Positions 9,041-17,312 of a stretch of DNA of 64,000 nucleotides are shown here, piece after piece. The stretch comes from Chelativorans alearensis (GTDB taxonomy: Bacteria > Pseudomonadota > Alphaproteobacteria > Rhizobiales > Rhizobiaceae): the NCBI RefSeq assembly GCF_010993735.1, contig NZ_WQNI01000014.1, positions 88,395 to 152,394 on the forward strand. The letters run 5' to 3'. The notes below the pieces were generated by a model. It saw nothing but the letters and a program-made list of their open reading frames with translations. It was not told the origin of the DNA and did not search any database. Position 1 is the stretch's first letter, and every line of letters starts with the position of its first letter. Position numbers and translations under genes: made by a program.

Positions 9041-9063
9041 GCGGCACCCCGGTGGCGCTTTTT
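9041..9063 (+). terminator. Probable intrinsic terminator after the aldoxime dehydratase
   Basis: A GC-rich hairpin with arms GCGGCAC and GTGGCGC (one mismatch, CCCG loop) is followed directly by five T residues. It starts 12 bp after the dehydratase stop codon and would at least reduce read-through into the flavoprotein gene. Confidence 0.6.
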
Positions 9064-9097
9064 GGGCAGCCTAGTTCATCAAACTGAGGGGTCTTCG

Positions 9098-10618
9098 ATG
9101 GACGATCTTGCTTCCCTATCGATCGCAGTAGTAGGGGGTGGGCCGACGGCCGTCGCCTTGCTCGAAAGCCTTATCCACTCGCGCAACACCATCGGGCCCG
9201 ACGTGTCACTGGAGGTGAGCGTGTTCGATCCCACGTCAAACCCCTGGTGCGGCCGCAGCTTTGCCCCCGATCGACCTGAGGCTCTAACGAATACCTACAC
9301 GAACACCATGTCGGTTCGTCATTGGCAGCCTGAGCATGTTGGCATCTGGCTCAAGACCCACGGCTACGCTGAGTTCGCAGGCAACAATTTCGCGCCGCGC
9401 GCACTCATCGGCCGATATTTCAAGGAATCCGCCCGGCAAGCGGCTTCGATAATGGAAGATTTCACGTTCATTCGCGAGCAGGTCACGGGCTTGACGGTCG
9501 TCGACGATCGCGTGCGTGTCTACACACAGAATGGAAGCCATGCCTTCGATTACGCAATCCTGTCCGTTGGCAGTTCGGACAGGTTCGATCCCTACGGATT
9601 GGAGGGTCAGGAGAGCTTCTGCATCCGGCCCTATCCCCTGAAGGATGCCCTGGCCGGTGTGGATCTCGACGAACACATAGGGATCATCGGCACCGGACTG
9701 ACCGCGGTTGATTTGGTCATGGCCTTGAAGGCGGACAAGCATCGCGGCCGCATTACACTCTTCTCCAGAAACGGTCTGCTGCCTGCGGTGCGTCCGCCGT
9801 CGCTCAATTACGAACTGCAGCGTTTCACGGTTAAGGCCATCGAGGAGAGGGCCGCTGTCAAGGGCGGGCTCACTTTGGCGGACCTCGTACACCTCGTCCA
9901 CGAGGAACTCGACCAGGCTTGCACGTCCCCGGAACCAATCAAAGATGAGATTTTTTCGACACGCTACGGGATCGACCGGTTGCGGCATCAGTTGATGCAT
10001 ATCGACGATGGCAGGGTAGCCTATGCAATTTTGATCAAGACGCTCCTGGTCCTCCAGGACGCATGGTATTTCCTTAACCCGGCAGACAAGGCGCGCGTGG
10101 CTGGCTTTCGGCACATCTACTGCAGCTTATGCTGTCCCATGCCACGGACTCGTGCGGCACAGATACTCGACCTCGCCGAGGCGGGCCAACTTGAAGTTGT
10201 CCGTGGAGTAAGCTCGGTGACCAAGGATGAGGGCGGTCAATTCGTCGCTGTCGCAGCAGACCATCCGCCGTTCCACTTCGACAGGGTTTTCTCCGCCGGT
10301 TCCAGCGGGAATGAGCCCGACCGCAAGGCAATCCCACTCGTCGACACCCTGCTGCGGTCTGGAGAGGGGCGTGCCCACCCCTTCGGCGGCCTCGACATCG
10401 AACGCACCACCAGTCGGCTCCTGGATGTAAACGGTCGCCCACAGCCGCGCCTCTATGCAGTCGGCACGATGACGAGCGGAGCGTTTCAGGTCCTGAACGG
10501 CTACATCGTGCTAATGCGCCGCACTGCCCATATCGCCGACACCATACTCCAGCATCATCAGGAGAGGCGCAATCGCAGTTCAGGTCACCGCGCCGGAGAC
10601 GTGGTAGAGAACGCCTAG
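9098..10618 (+). CDS. FAD/NAD(P)-binding flavoprotein paired with aldoxime dehydratase
   Basis: A 506-residue protein. The N-terminal dinucleotide-binding motif IAVVGGGPTAVALLESL is followed by a second Rossmann-type motif, IGIIGTGLTAVDLVMAL, near residue 190. This layout matches the broad FAD_NAD_binding_9 type family, which includes proteins distantly related to N-hydroxylating monooxygenases. I chose the ATG at 9098 because GAGGGG lies upstream and the decayed paralogue at 7804 starts at the same codon. The reaction is unknown. The context suggests making or handling an oxime or nitrogen compound for the dehydratase, but that is inference. A broken copy of its 5' end lies on the other side of the dehydratase. 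Confidence 0.75.
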   Translation: MDDLASLSIAVVGGGPTAVALLESLIHSRNTIGPDVSLEVSVFDPTSNPWCGRSFAPDRPEALTNTYTNTMSVRHWQPEHVGIWLKTHGYAEFAGNNFAPRALIGRYFKESARQAASIMEDFTFIREQVTGLTVVDDRVRVYTQNGSHAFDYAILSVGSSDRFDPYGLEGQESFCIRPYPLKDALAGVDLDEHIGIIGTGLTAVDLVMALKADKHRGRITLFSRNGLLPAVRPPSLNYELQRFTVKAIEERAAVKGGLTLADLVHLVHEELDQACTSPEPIKDEIFSTRYGIDRLRHQLMHIDDGRVAYAILIKTLLVLQDAWYFLNPADKARVAGFRHIYCSLCCPMPRTRAAQILDLAEAGQLEVVRGVSSVTKDEGGQFVAVAADHPPFHFDRVFSAGSSGNEPDRKAIPLVDTLLRSGEGRAHPFGGLDIERTTSRLLDVNGRPQPRLYAVGTMTSGAFQVLNGYIVLMRRTAHIADTILQHHQERRNRSSGHRAGDVVENA

Positions 10619-10980
10619 GGTGGTGGCGCCCTGATGACGCTTTCGGGTATCCAAACGGCTCGAGAAAGGCGGCTTGGCGTCGACTCAAGCCATAGCGCCA
10701 ATGCCGGCTCTCAAGAAATCCAGCGAGTGTCGGTCAGCCAGCGCGGAGCGGCTGTTCCGCGCGTTCGCGTTGAACTTCCTGCTTCCACCCGGTCCAGACG
10801 TTCACGCCACACCTTAGGAACGACCGCTGTGCGCCCCCAATTCAGCCGTTCGTACTGTCTATGCCACCGCCCAATAGGCGCCATTGCCGACGGTGAAGCG
10901 TAGGTCGCGGTTGCGGAACTTTCGCGACGTTGGCCCAACCGACGCTGCCGCACCCGAGTGGAAGTTCACCCGCGAAACTT
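10619..10980. other. Gene-free stretch
   Basis: No supported gene. A segment near 10718-10795 resembles, in composition and partial sequence, one near 57524-57570 (both contain close variants of GCGCGTTCG followed by GTGAACTTCC or TTGAACTTCC). This suggests a shared decayed element, but the match is short. Confidence 0.35.
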
Positions 10981-11793
10981 CTACGGCAACTCTGCGAGCC
11001 GGACCGGGCGTTCCGCCATTACCAGCAAGAGGAACGCCGCGAGGTCTCGCCAGCGAGCAAATCGAGGAACTGCTTCGCATGCTTCGGGCGACGGCTGCGG
11101 CTCTTCAATGCGGCTGATCCGAAAACCAGCCGCAGCGACAGCATTGAGGTAGTCGCTGAGCGTCCGCGGAAAGCGCGGCACGGCGAAGGGAGACACTTCC
11201 TCTTCTTTGGGGCGATTTCCAAAGCGCCAATGCTCGGTGAATCCGATCCGATCAAAGTAACGCGCCACGCATAATGCGGTCGTGTGTCCTTGCTCATCCT
11301 TCTCCCACCGCAGGCCCGGCGTGATGAAGCAAGGATGGAGGATACTGAAAACCAAGAAACCACCGGGGCGCAGCAGCCGATAAGCCTCTCGCATAGCGGC
11401 ATCAAAGTCGGGACCATCCATCAATGCCATTGTGGAAATGACGGCATCGAACGAGGCGTCGGGAAACCCAGTATCGCCGCTATAACACGACACCTTGTAC
11501 GTGACGCCGAGGGGGTCTTCCTGCTCAGCCTTGCGCGCGTGATCGATAAATCTCCCGGAAATGTCTATGCCCGTCACCCGTGCACCCATTTTCGCCAGTT
11601 GCCGCGTGTTCGTCCCCTCGCCGCACCCGAAGTCTATGACCTTGAGGCCATCTAATGGCGGCACGAATTCTTGAAAGGCAGGGAAAGTGAAGAGGTCACG
11701 ATAGACGTCGTAACCACTCCGGACATCGCGGGTCCACTGATCTGCGTTCTGGTTCCAACGTGCTGCTACTTCGTCGTGAGATACGTCAGTCAT
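10981..11793 (-). CDS. Class I SAM-dependent methyltransferase
   Basis: A 270-residue protein. The SAM-binding motif I reads VIDFGCGEGTNTRQLAKMG (residues about 51-69), followed by VTGIDISGRFIDHA (motif II acidic residue) and LLRPGGFLVFSILHPCF (motif IV/V region). This is the methyltransferase type 11/25 fold that modifies small molecules. The C-terminal third contains SDYLNAVAAAGF, as in related enzymes. The substrate cannot be told. It stands alone between the aldoxime dehydratase region and the IS256 element, whose left target duplication lies 70 bp beyond its start codon, so the insertion is in its promoter region. Confidence 0.85.
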   Translation of the reverse strand: MTDVSHDEVAARWNQNADQWTRDVRSGYDVYRDLFTFPAFQEFVPPLDGLKVIDFGCGEGTNTRQLAKMGARVTGIDISGRFIDHARKAEQEDPLGVTYKVSCYSGDTGFPDASFDAVISTMALMDGPDFDAAMREAYRLLRPGGFLVFSILHPCFITPGLRWEKDEQGHTTALCVARYFDRIGFTEHWRFGNRPKEEEVSPFAVPRFPRTLSDYLNAVAAAGFRISRIEEPQPSPEACEAVPRFARWRDLAAFLLLVMAERPVRLAELP

Positions 11794-11862
11794 AGAGTTT
11801 CCAGGCCTCCCACATCATCCAAAACAGAATTCGTGCAATATCGACGTTGTTTCGTCTGATAA

Positions 11863-11870
11863 CATAAAAG
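11863..11870. repeat. Left target-site duplication of the IS256-family element
   Basis: The 8 bp CATAAAAG directly precede the left inverted repeat and are repeated exactly after the right one (13291-13298). Confidence 0.85.
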
Positions 11871-13290
11871 GGTCGTGCCCCGCTGAGTGGTGTAGCTCGG
11901 CGGCGACGAAGCCGCTCGCGAGCGCGCTCTCAACAGCGCTGTAGCGAGCGAGCGGTGTAGCGGCGGTCATCGATGTTCTCCGGTAGGGTTGGGTTGCTCA
12001 CACCAACTTGATTCGAAGGAACCACCGATGACCAACGACATGATGAACCTGCGCACGCTCGTAGAGAAGACCCCTGACGCCGATATCCTGCGCGAGATGA
12101 TCGGCTTTGCCGCCGAACGGCTGATGGAGATGGAGGTTGGCGCTGCCACCGGCGCTGGCTATCGCGAGAAGAACCCGCTGCGCACGGCTCAGCGCAACGG
12201 CTATCGCGACCTGGGAGACACGGGCCGGCACGGTCGAGCTGCGCATCCCCAAGCTCAGGATGGGGTCCTATTTCCCCTCGTTTCTGGAGCCGCGGCGAAT
12301 GGCCGAGAAGGCGCTGACGGCGGTGATTCAAGAGGCCTATATCCAGGGCATCTCGACGCGCTCGGTCGACGACCTGGTCAAGGCGATGGGCATGAGCGGT
12401 GTCTCCAAAAGCCAGGTCAGCCGGCTGTGCGAGGAGATCGACGGCAAGGTGAAGGCTTTCCTCGACCGGCCGATCGAGGGCGACTGGCCGTATCTCTGGG
12501 TCGATGCCACCTATCTGAAGGTGCGCCGTGGTGGGCGCATCGTCTCCGTCGCCGTCATCATCGCCGTCGGCGTCAACAGTGATGGCCGCCGCGAGGTGCT
12601 CGGCATGGAGGTCGGCACGTCGGAAGCCGAGCCGATCTGGACGGAGTTCCTGCGCAAGCTCACCCGGCGCGGCCTGCGCGGCGTCAAGCTGGTCGTCTCC
12701 GACGCTCACGAAGGCATCAAGGCGGCGGTTTCCAAGGTTCTGTGCGCCACCTGGCAACGCTGCAGGGTTCATTTCGCCCGCAACGTGCTCGCCCATGCCG
12801 GGAAGAGCGGCCGCCGCGTCGTCTCGGCCTTCATCGCCACCGCCTTCGCCCAGGAGACAGCCGAGGCGGCAAGCCTGCAGTGGCGCGCCGTCGCCGACCA
12901 GATCCGCCCGAAGGTGCCGAAGCTCGCCGCCATCATGGACGAGGCCGAGCACGACGTGCTGGCCTACATGAGCTTCCCCAAGGAGCACCGCGTCAAGCTG
13001 CACTCGATCAATCCGATCGAGCGGCTCAACGGCGAGATCAAGCGGCGCACCGAGGTCGTCGGCATCTTCCCCAATGACGACGCCATCGTCCGCCTCGTCG
13101 GCGCCTTGCTGCTTGAACAGAATGATGAATGGGCCGTGCAGCGGGCCCGATACATGACGCTTGAGACCATCAGCCAGATGAGTGATGATCCGCTCATCAG
13201 CCTGCCGGCAGTGGCACGCTGATCATTCCGGCCCTGCCGGAGAGCACGGCGACCAAGGCCGTCAGTTACACCACCTCAGTGGGCACGATC
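11871..13290 (+). mobile_element. IS256-family insertion sequence, 1420 bp
   Basis: The element is bounded by imperfect terminal inverted repeats. The left end begins GGTCGTGCCCC and continues with CTGAG and TGGTGTAGC. The reverse complement of the right end begins GGATCGTGCCCA and continues with CTGAG and TGGTGTAAC. An exact 8-bp direct repeat, CATAAAAG, flanks both sides, as expected for this family (8-9 bp). It carries one transposase gene, which is frameshifted. The intact target duplication shows that it arrived by transposition and that the flanks have not been rearranged since. Confidence 0.9.
12028..13222 (+). pseudogene. IS256-family transposase, frameshifted
   Basis: The first part ([20 protein letters not shown] to [10 protein letters not shown]) is in one frame, and the rest ([20 protein letters not shown] onward to the C-terminus) is in another. 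At the junction the DNA reads CGCGACCTGGGAG. Family members have a doubled arginine-aspartate there (RDRDWETR), so a 5-bp loss within a CGCGAC repeat explains the shift. The mutator-type core is otherwise complete, with VDATYLKVR (first catalytic Asp region), [10 protein letters not shown] (second Asp) and [13 protein letters not shown] (Glu region). Transposition would need a helper enzyme or frameshifting. Confidence 0.9.
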
Positions 13291-13298
13291 CATAAAAG
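13291..13298. repeat. Right target-site duplication of the IS256-family element
   Basis: CATAAAAG, identical to the 8 bp at 11863-11870. Confidence 0.85.
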
Positions 13299-13509
13299 AG
13301 CGCAAACTTAGGAGACGAGTCTGTGGCCAAAGCAGACCCTTCGATACCCTAGAAGTTGACGAATCAGAGCCGTTTCGGCAGCATTGGTTCTGGCGCGGCC
13401 TACCGCCGAACCTCCCAAGACCCTCCCCAGCACGGTCTTAAACGGAGGCAAAGGGACTCAGGTCTCAGGTCGCTGTCTTGGTCCGATCGTTTCGGATGTG
13501 GTTGCTGGG

Positions 13510-13617
13510 GAACTCCGTCCGAGACGTGAAAGGCTTATCCGTCAGTGCCTTGATGTGCGCCGAGACGACCGGCTGCGTGATGTTCAGCTTCTGCGCGGGG
13601 CGGGCGTCGTCCGCGAC
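13510..13617 (-). pseudogene. LysR-type helix-turn-helix remnant
   Basis: On the minus strand this stretch reads RPAQKLNITQPVVSAHIKAL, a typical recognition region of LysR-type regulators. There is no complete N-terminus before it and no effector-binding domain after it, where the frame turns into unrelated sequence. It is a short gene fragment close to the right end of the IS256 element. Confidence 0.55.
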
Positions 13618-13651
13618 GGACATAGAGGTGGTGTCCTCAGGAAACGAGTAG

Positions 13652-13888
13652 CCCGGCGAACCCGACAGCAAGGCGATCGATTTCCTCACTCCCCGACAGC
13701 GCGAGGTGCTCGTGCTCCTGGTCGAGGACCTCTCGAACAAGGAGATCGCGCGCAGGCTCCACCTCGGCGAGGGAACGGTGAAAATCCACATGGCCGCCCT
13801 CTTTCGTGGCCTCGGAATGAGGAACCGGCAATCCGCCGCCGCAGCCGGGGCAAGACTGTTGCCGGATCTCAAGAAAGAACAGGATTGA
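13652..13888 (+). pseudogene. LuxR/NarL-type C-terminal DNA-binding domain fragment
   Basis: The frame reads IDFLTPRQREVLVLLVEDLS, then NKEIARRLHLGEGTVKIHMA, a complete LuxR-type helix-turn-helix with normal spacing to the C-terminus. A stop codon (TAG at 13649-13651) closes the frame just before it, and no receiver domain is present. It is therefore the decapitated end of a response regulator. Expression from an internal GTG at 13706 would lack the first helix. The following 280 bp up to the exporter gene contain nothing recognisable. Confidence 0.65.
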
Positions 13889-14167
13889 TGGTTCTAGTCC
13901 GCCTCACGCTCGCCTGACCGGAATCGGAAACTCGCCGCCGGCCAGAAAGGTCGCAGTTTCCCACAGGCAATCCCGTGAAGATTTGTTGGCGTCCCTGCAT
14001 CTGCCAACCGACATAGACCGTCAGGCCGAATGGATTTGCGGGGCCGGAGAATTCATATATCGCGCGAGAGGCAGGACCGGGGCGCTCGGGCAATTAGCCC
14101 TTAATTGACGCTTTTGCAGCAACACTTCGCGACGGAACCGGGCCGGTCTGCAGAACGGAGCTTTTCA

Positions 14168-15913
14168 GTGCCACGCCACAACAGCCTTTCGCCTGCCATC
14201 CGTGCCTGCGGCCGGGGCGTTCTGGTCGCCGCATCCTTTTCGCTCGCGCTCAATCTGCTGATGCTGAGCGTGCCGCTCTACATGATGTCGGTCTATGACC
14301 GCGTACTGACAAGCAGGAGCGTTGAGACCCTCCTCATGCTCACGGTCATCGTTGTTGGTGCCCTGGCGGTGGTCGGCGTGCTCGAGGCCGTGCGGCAGCT
14401 CGCGCTCACGCGCGCCGGTGCACGGCTGGAAACGGTTCTCGGCGCGCCGATCCTGGCCGCGTCGCTGCAAAGCAGCCGGCGCGCAGGCACCGATATCCAA
14501 GGCCTGCGCGACCTCGCCCAGTTGCGCCAGTTCATCGCCTCGCCTCTCGCGAGCGCGCTCTTCGATGTGCCGGTTACGCCGCTCTACCTGGCGCTCGTCT
14601 ATCTGATACACCCTCAACTCGGCTGGGTCGCGCTCGCGGCAGCTCTGCTAATCCTGCTTGTCGCTGGCATCAATCAGATGCTCACGGAAAATCCGCTCGC
14701 GGAGGCTTCCCGGCACGGCGCGGCCGCCTTCCAGAAGGCGCAGGCCCATGCGCGCAATGCGGAGGTGATCCGTGCAATGGGCATGTTTCCGCAAAGTGTG
14801 GAATCCTGGGGCGGCGAAAACGCCAGGGCGATGGCCGCTTCCGACAGGGCGGCGCGGCGCAACGCGGTCGCCAACGGCATCAGCCATTTCCTGCGCCTCT
14901 TCCTGCAGGTCGCCATCCTCGGCTACGGCGCCTATCTCGTTCTGTCGGACCACAGCTTGAGCGCCGGCATCATCTTTGCCGCCTCGATAATCTCCGCGCG
15001 CGCCCTCGCGCCGCTCAATCATGCGATCGGTGGCTGGAAGGCCGTCGCCTCGGCCCGTCAGGCCTGGCGACGCATAGGCACTCTCCTGACGGCCGAGCCT
15101 GCGCTGCCGATGGCGCTTCCCGCTCCCGTGGCCACGCTTGCGGCCGAGCAGTTGGTCTTCCAGATCGATGCCGGCACGGAGCCGATCCTGAAGGGGCTTA
15201 CCTTTGCAATAGAGCCCGGCGAGATTGTCGGCATCATCGGCCCGAGCGGTGCCGGAAAGTCGACGCTTGCGCGGCTGCTCGTCGGGGCAGTATCCCCGAC
15301 GGGGGGCGTCGTGCGCATCGGCGGAGGCGATCTCGCCAATTGGCAGGCGGAGGCGCTTGGCCCTTTCATCGGCTATGTGCCGCAGGACGTCGAGCTGCTC
15401 CCCGGTACGGTAGCCCAGAATATCGCCCGCATGAGTGGCGCGCCGGACCCCGAGAAGGTCGTTGCCGCGGCGCGCCTTGCCAACTGCCACGACCTCATCC
15501 AGCGGTTCCCCCAAGGCTACGACACGCTCCTCGGTACGGACGGGCATATGCTTTCGGGTGGCGAGCGCCAGCGCGTGGCACTCGCCCGCGCCTTCTATGG
15601 AGATCCGAAAGTGGTCGTGCTCGACGAGCCGAACGCTTCTCTCGACAGCGAGGGCGAGCAGGCACTTATTGCGGCGCTGCACGAGGCGCGTGCGGCCGGT
15701 ATTACCTGCGTGGTCATCACACAGCGGACCAGCGTCTTGCCGGCGCTGACCAAGATGATGATGCTGCGCGACGGGAAGATCGAGGCTTTCGCCCCGAAGG
15801 AAGAGATCCTGCATCGGCAGATCCGCCCGGCGCAGCAGGCTGAGACCGCAGCGCCGCCGCCCGCCGACAACCAGGCACGCGAAATTCCCGCGGTCACCGC
15901 GCGGTTCGGCTGA
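14168..15913 (+). CDS. Type I secretion ABC exporter (permease-ATPase), PrtD-like
   Basis: About 581 residues. The N-terminal half is an ABC transmembrane domain with six hydrophobic segments (LNLLMLSVPLYMMSVYDRVL is the typical start). The C-terminal ATPase has Walker A IIGPSGAGKSTLAR, signature LSGGERQRVALARA and Walker B VVVLDEPNASLD. It exports unfolded RTX proteins through an adaptor and an outer-membrane channel. I prefer the GTG at 14168, with GGAG 9 bp before it; an upstream TTG at 14105 in the same frame has no ribosome-binding site. The adaptor and RTX protease genes follow in the same direction, so this is one secretion operon. Confidence 0.92.
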   Translation: MPRHNSLSPAIRACGRGVLVAASFSLALNLLMLSVPLYMMSVYDRVLTSRSVETLLMLTVIVVGALAVVGVLEAVRQLALTRAGARLETVLGAPILAASLQSSRRAGTDIQGLRDLAQLRQFIASPLASALFDVPVTPLYLALVYLIHPQLGWVALAAALLILLVAGINQMLTENPLAEASRHGAAAFQKAQAHARNAEVIRAMGMFPQSVESWGGENARAMAASDRAARRNAVANGISHFLRLFLQVAILGYGAYLVLSDHSLSAGIIFAASIISARALAPLNHAIGGWKAVASARQAWRRIGTLLTAEPALPMALPAPVATLAAEQLVFQIDAGTEPILKGLTFAIEPGEIVGIIGPSGAGKSTLARLLVGAVSPTGGVVRIGGGDLANWQAEALGPFIGYVPQDVELLPGTVAQNIARMSGAPDPEKVVAAARLANCHDLIQRFPQGYDTLLGTDGHMLSGGERQRVALARAFYGDPKVVVLDEPNASLDSEGEQALIAALHEARAAGITCVVITQRTSVLPALTKMMMLRDGKIEAFAPKEEILHRQIRPAQQAETAAPPPADNQAREIPAVTARFG

Positions 15914-15939
15914 ACAAGGCGACGAGGGAGGCAAAAGAG

Positions 15940-17241
15940 ATGGCATGGCATGATGGCGTCAGGACCGGTCTTGCTGGACCGATGGTAGCCGGTCTGATCA
16001 CGCTGGTGGGCGGCTTCGGTGGCTTTGCCGCTTGGGCTGCGCTTGCGCCGATGTCGGGCGCGGTGATCGCGCCGGCAAAGGTCACCGTCGAAGGCCGCAA
16101 CAAGATCGTCCAGCATCTGGAGGGCGGTATCGTGAAGGAGATCCTTGCCGGTGACGGGCAGAAAGTCAAGGCGGGGGAACCGGTGCTCGTGCTCGACGGC
16201 ACGGCGGCGCGATCGGAGGCGGCCCGCCTCAATGCGCAGCTCGCCGCCATAAAAGCGGTCGAGGCACGCACCCTCGCTGAGCGCGACGGTGCTGCCGAGC
16301 CAAGCTTTCCCGCCGGGCTTCTCAGTGCTGAGGATGCGGAGACCGTGCGCCTGCTGGACGACCAGCGGGCGGAGTTCCGGGTGCGCCTGCGCAAGCACCA
16401 GGCTGAAATCGCTGTTCTCGAGCAGCAGATCGCCGCACTTCGCGAGCAGATCGCCGGCCATGAGCTCCAGGAGGGCGAAACTGCACGGCAGATAGTCTTC
16501 CTCGTCGAGGAGCGCCAGGACTTCGAGGCCCTGCTTGCAAAGGGGCTGACCCGCAAGAGCCAAGTGCTGGCGCTGAAGCGGGCCGAAGCCGAGCTGAAGG
16601 GTCGGCAGGGGCAGCTTTCGGCAGCGATCGCCGAGGCCAGGCAGTCGATCGCGGAAATCCGCGAGCGCATCGAGCAGGCGCGCTCGGTCCGCATCAGCGA
16701 GGCCTCGGCCCAGCTAGCCGAGTTGCGCTTCAAGCGCACGGAAATCCTCGAGAAGCTGCGCACGGCCGAGGATGTGAGCGGACGCCTGATCGTGCGGGCG
16801 CCTGCTTCCGGAACGGTCATCAACCTTTCCAAGCACAATACCGGTGCTGTGATCACGCCCGGCCAGGAGCTGATGACCATTGTGCCTGAAGGGGCCAGCC
16901 TTCTGGTCGAGGCGCGCGTGAGGCCACAGGATGTCGACGAGGTGCGGATGGGGCAGGAGGCTTGGCTTAACTTTTCGGCCTTCGATGCACGCCAGACGCC
17001 GCCTGTCACCGCGCGTGTCGTCTATGTGTCGGCTGATCGTCTGGAGAACGAGCGGACCGGTGAACCCTACTATCTCACACGGCTCAAAATCCGGGCCGAT
17101 CCGGCCTTGGGCTTCGATCTCTCGCGCATTGGCCCCGGCCATGACGTCGAGGTCTTTATCACGACCGGCGAGCGCACCTTCTTTGAATATCTGGCGGCGC
17201 CGCTGACGAAAACCCTCGCCCGCTCGTTCCGCGAAAGTTAA
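15940..17241 (+). CDS. HlyD-family type I secretion adaptor, PrtE-like
   Basis: A 433-residue periplasmic adaptor anchored by one N-terminal membrane helix (about residues 8-32). A lipoyl-like segment begins VEGRNKIVQHLEGGIVKEIL. Long alpha-helical coiled-coil hairpins of charged heptads (about 130-260) follow, then the conserved C-terminal beta domain (VRAPASGTVINLSKHNTGAV and VEVFITTGERTFFEYL). It links the ABC exporter to an outer-membrane TolC-type channel. It starts 26 bp after the exporter stop with a GAGGGAGG-type ribosome-binding site. The outer-membrane component is not encoded here and must come from elsewhere in the genome. Confidence 0.92.
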   Translation: MAWHDGVRTGLAGPMVAGLITLVGGFGGFAAWAALAPMSGAVIAPAKVTVEGRNKIVQHLEGGIVKEILAGDGQKVKAGEPVLVLDGTAARSEAARLNAQLAAIKAVEARTLAERDGAAEPSFPAGLLSAEDAETVRLLDDQRAEFRVRLRKHQAEIAVLEQQIAALREQIAGHELQEGETARQIVFLVEERQDFEALLAKGLTRKSQVLALKRAEAELKGRQGQLSAAIAEARQSIAEIRERIEQARSVRISEASAQLAELRFKRTEILEKLRTAEDVSGRLIVRAPASGTVINLSKHNTGAVITPGQELMTIVPEGASLLVEARVRPQDVDEVRMGQEAWLNFSAFDARQTPPVTARVVYVSADRLENERTGEPYYLTRLKIRADPALGFDLSRIGPGHDVEVFITTGERTFFEYLAAPLTKTLARSFRES

Positions 17242-17312
17242 CAGATCGGCGGCTTTGCCGCCCAGGCAACACCGACGCTACAGCGTCAACAGCAGAATGG
17301 ATTGGAAAGCCG

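Noticed and set aside
14648..15946. 432-codon minus-strand frame over the type I exporter
   Set aside because: Antisense shadow of an ABC ATPase with all motifs on the plus strand.
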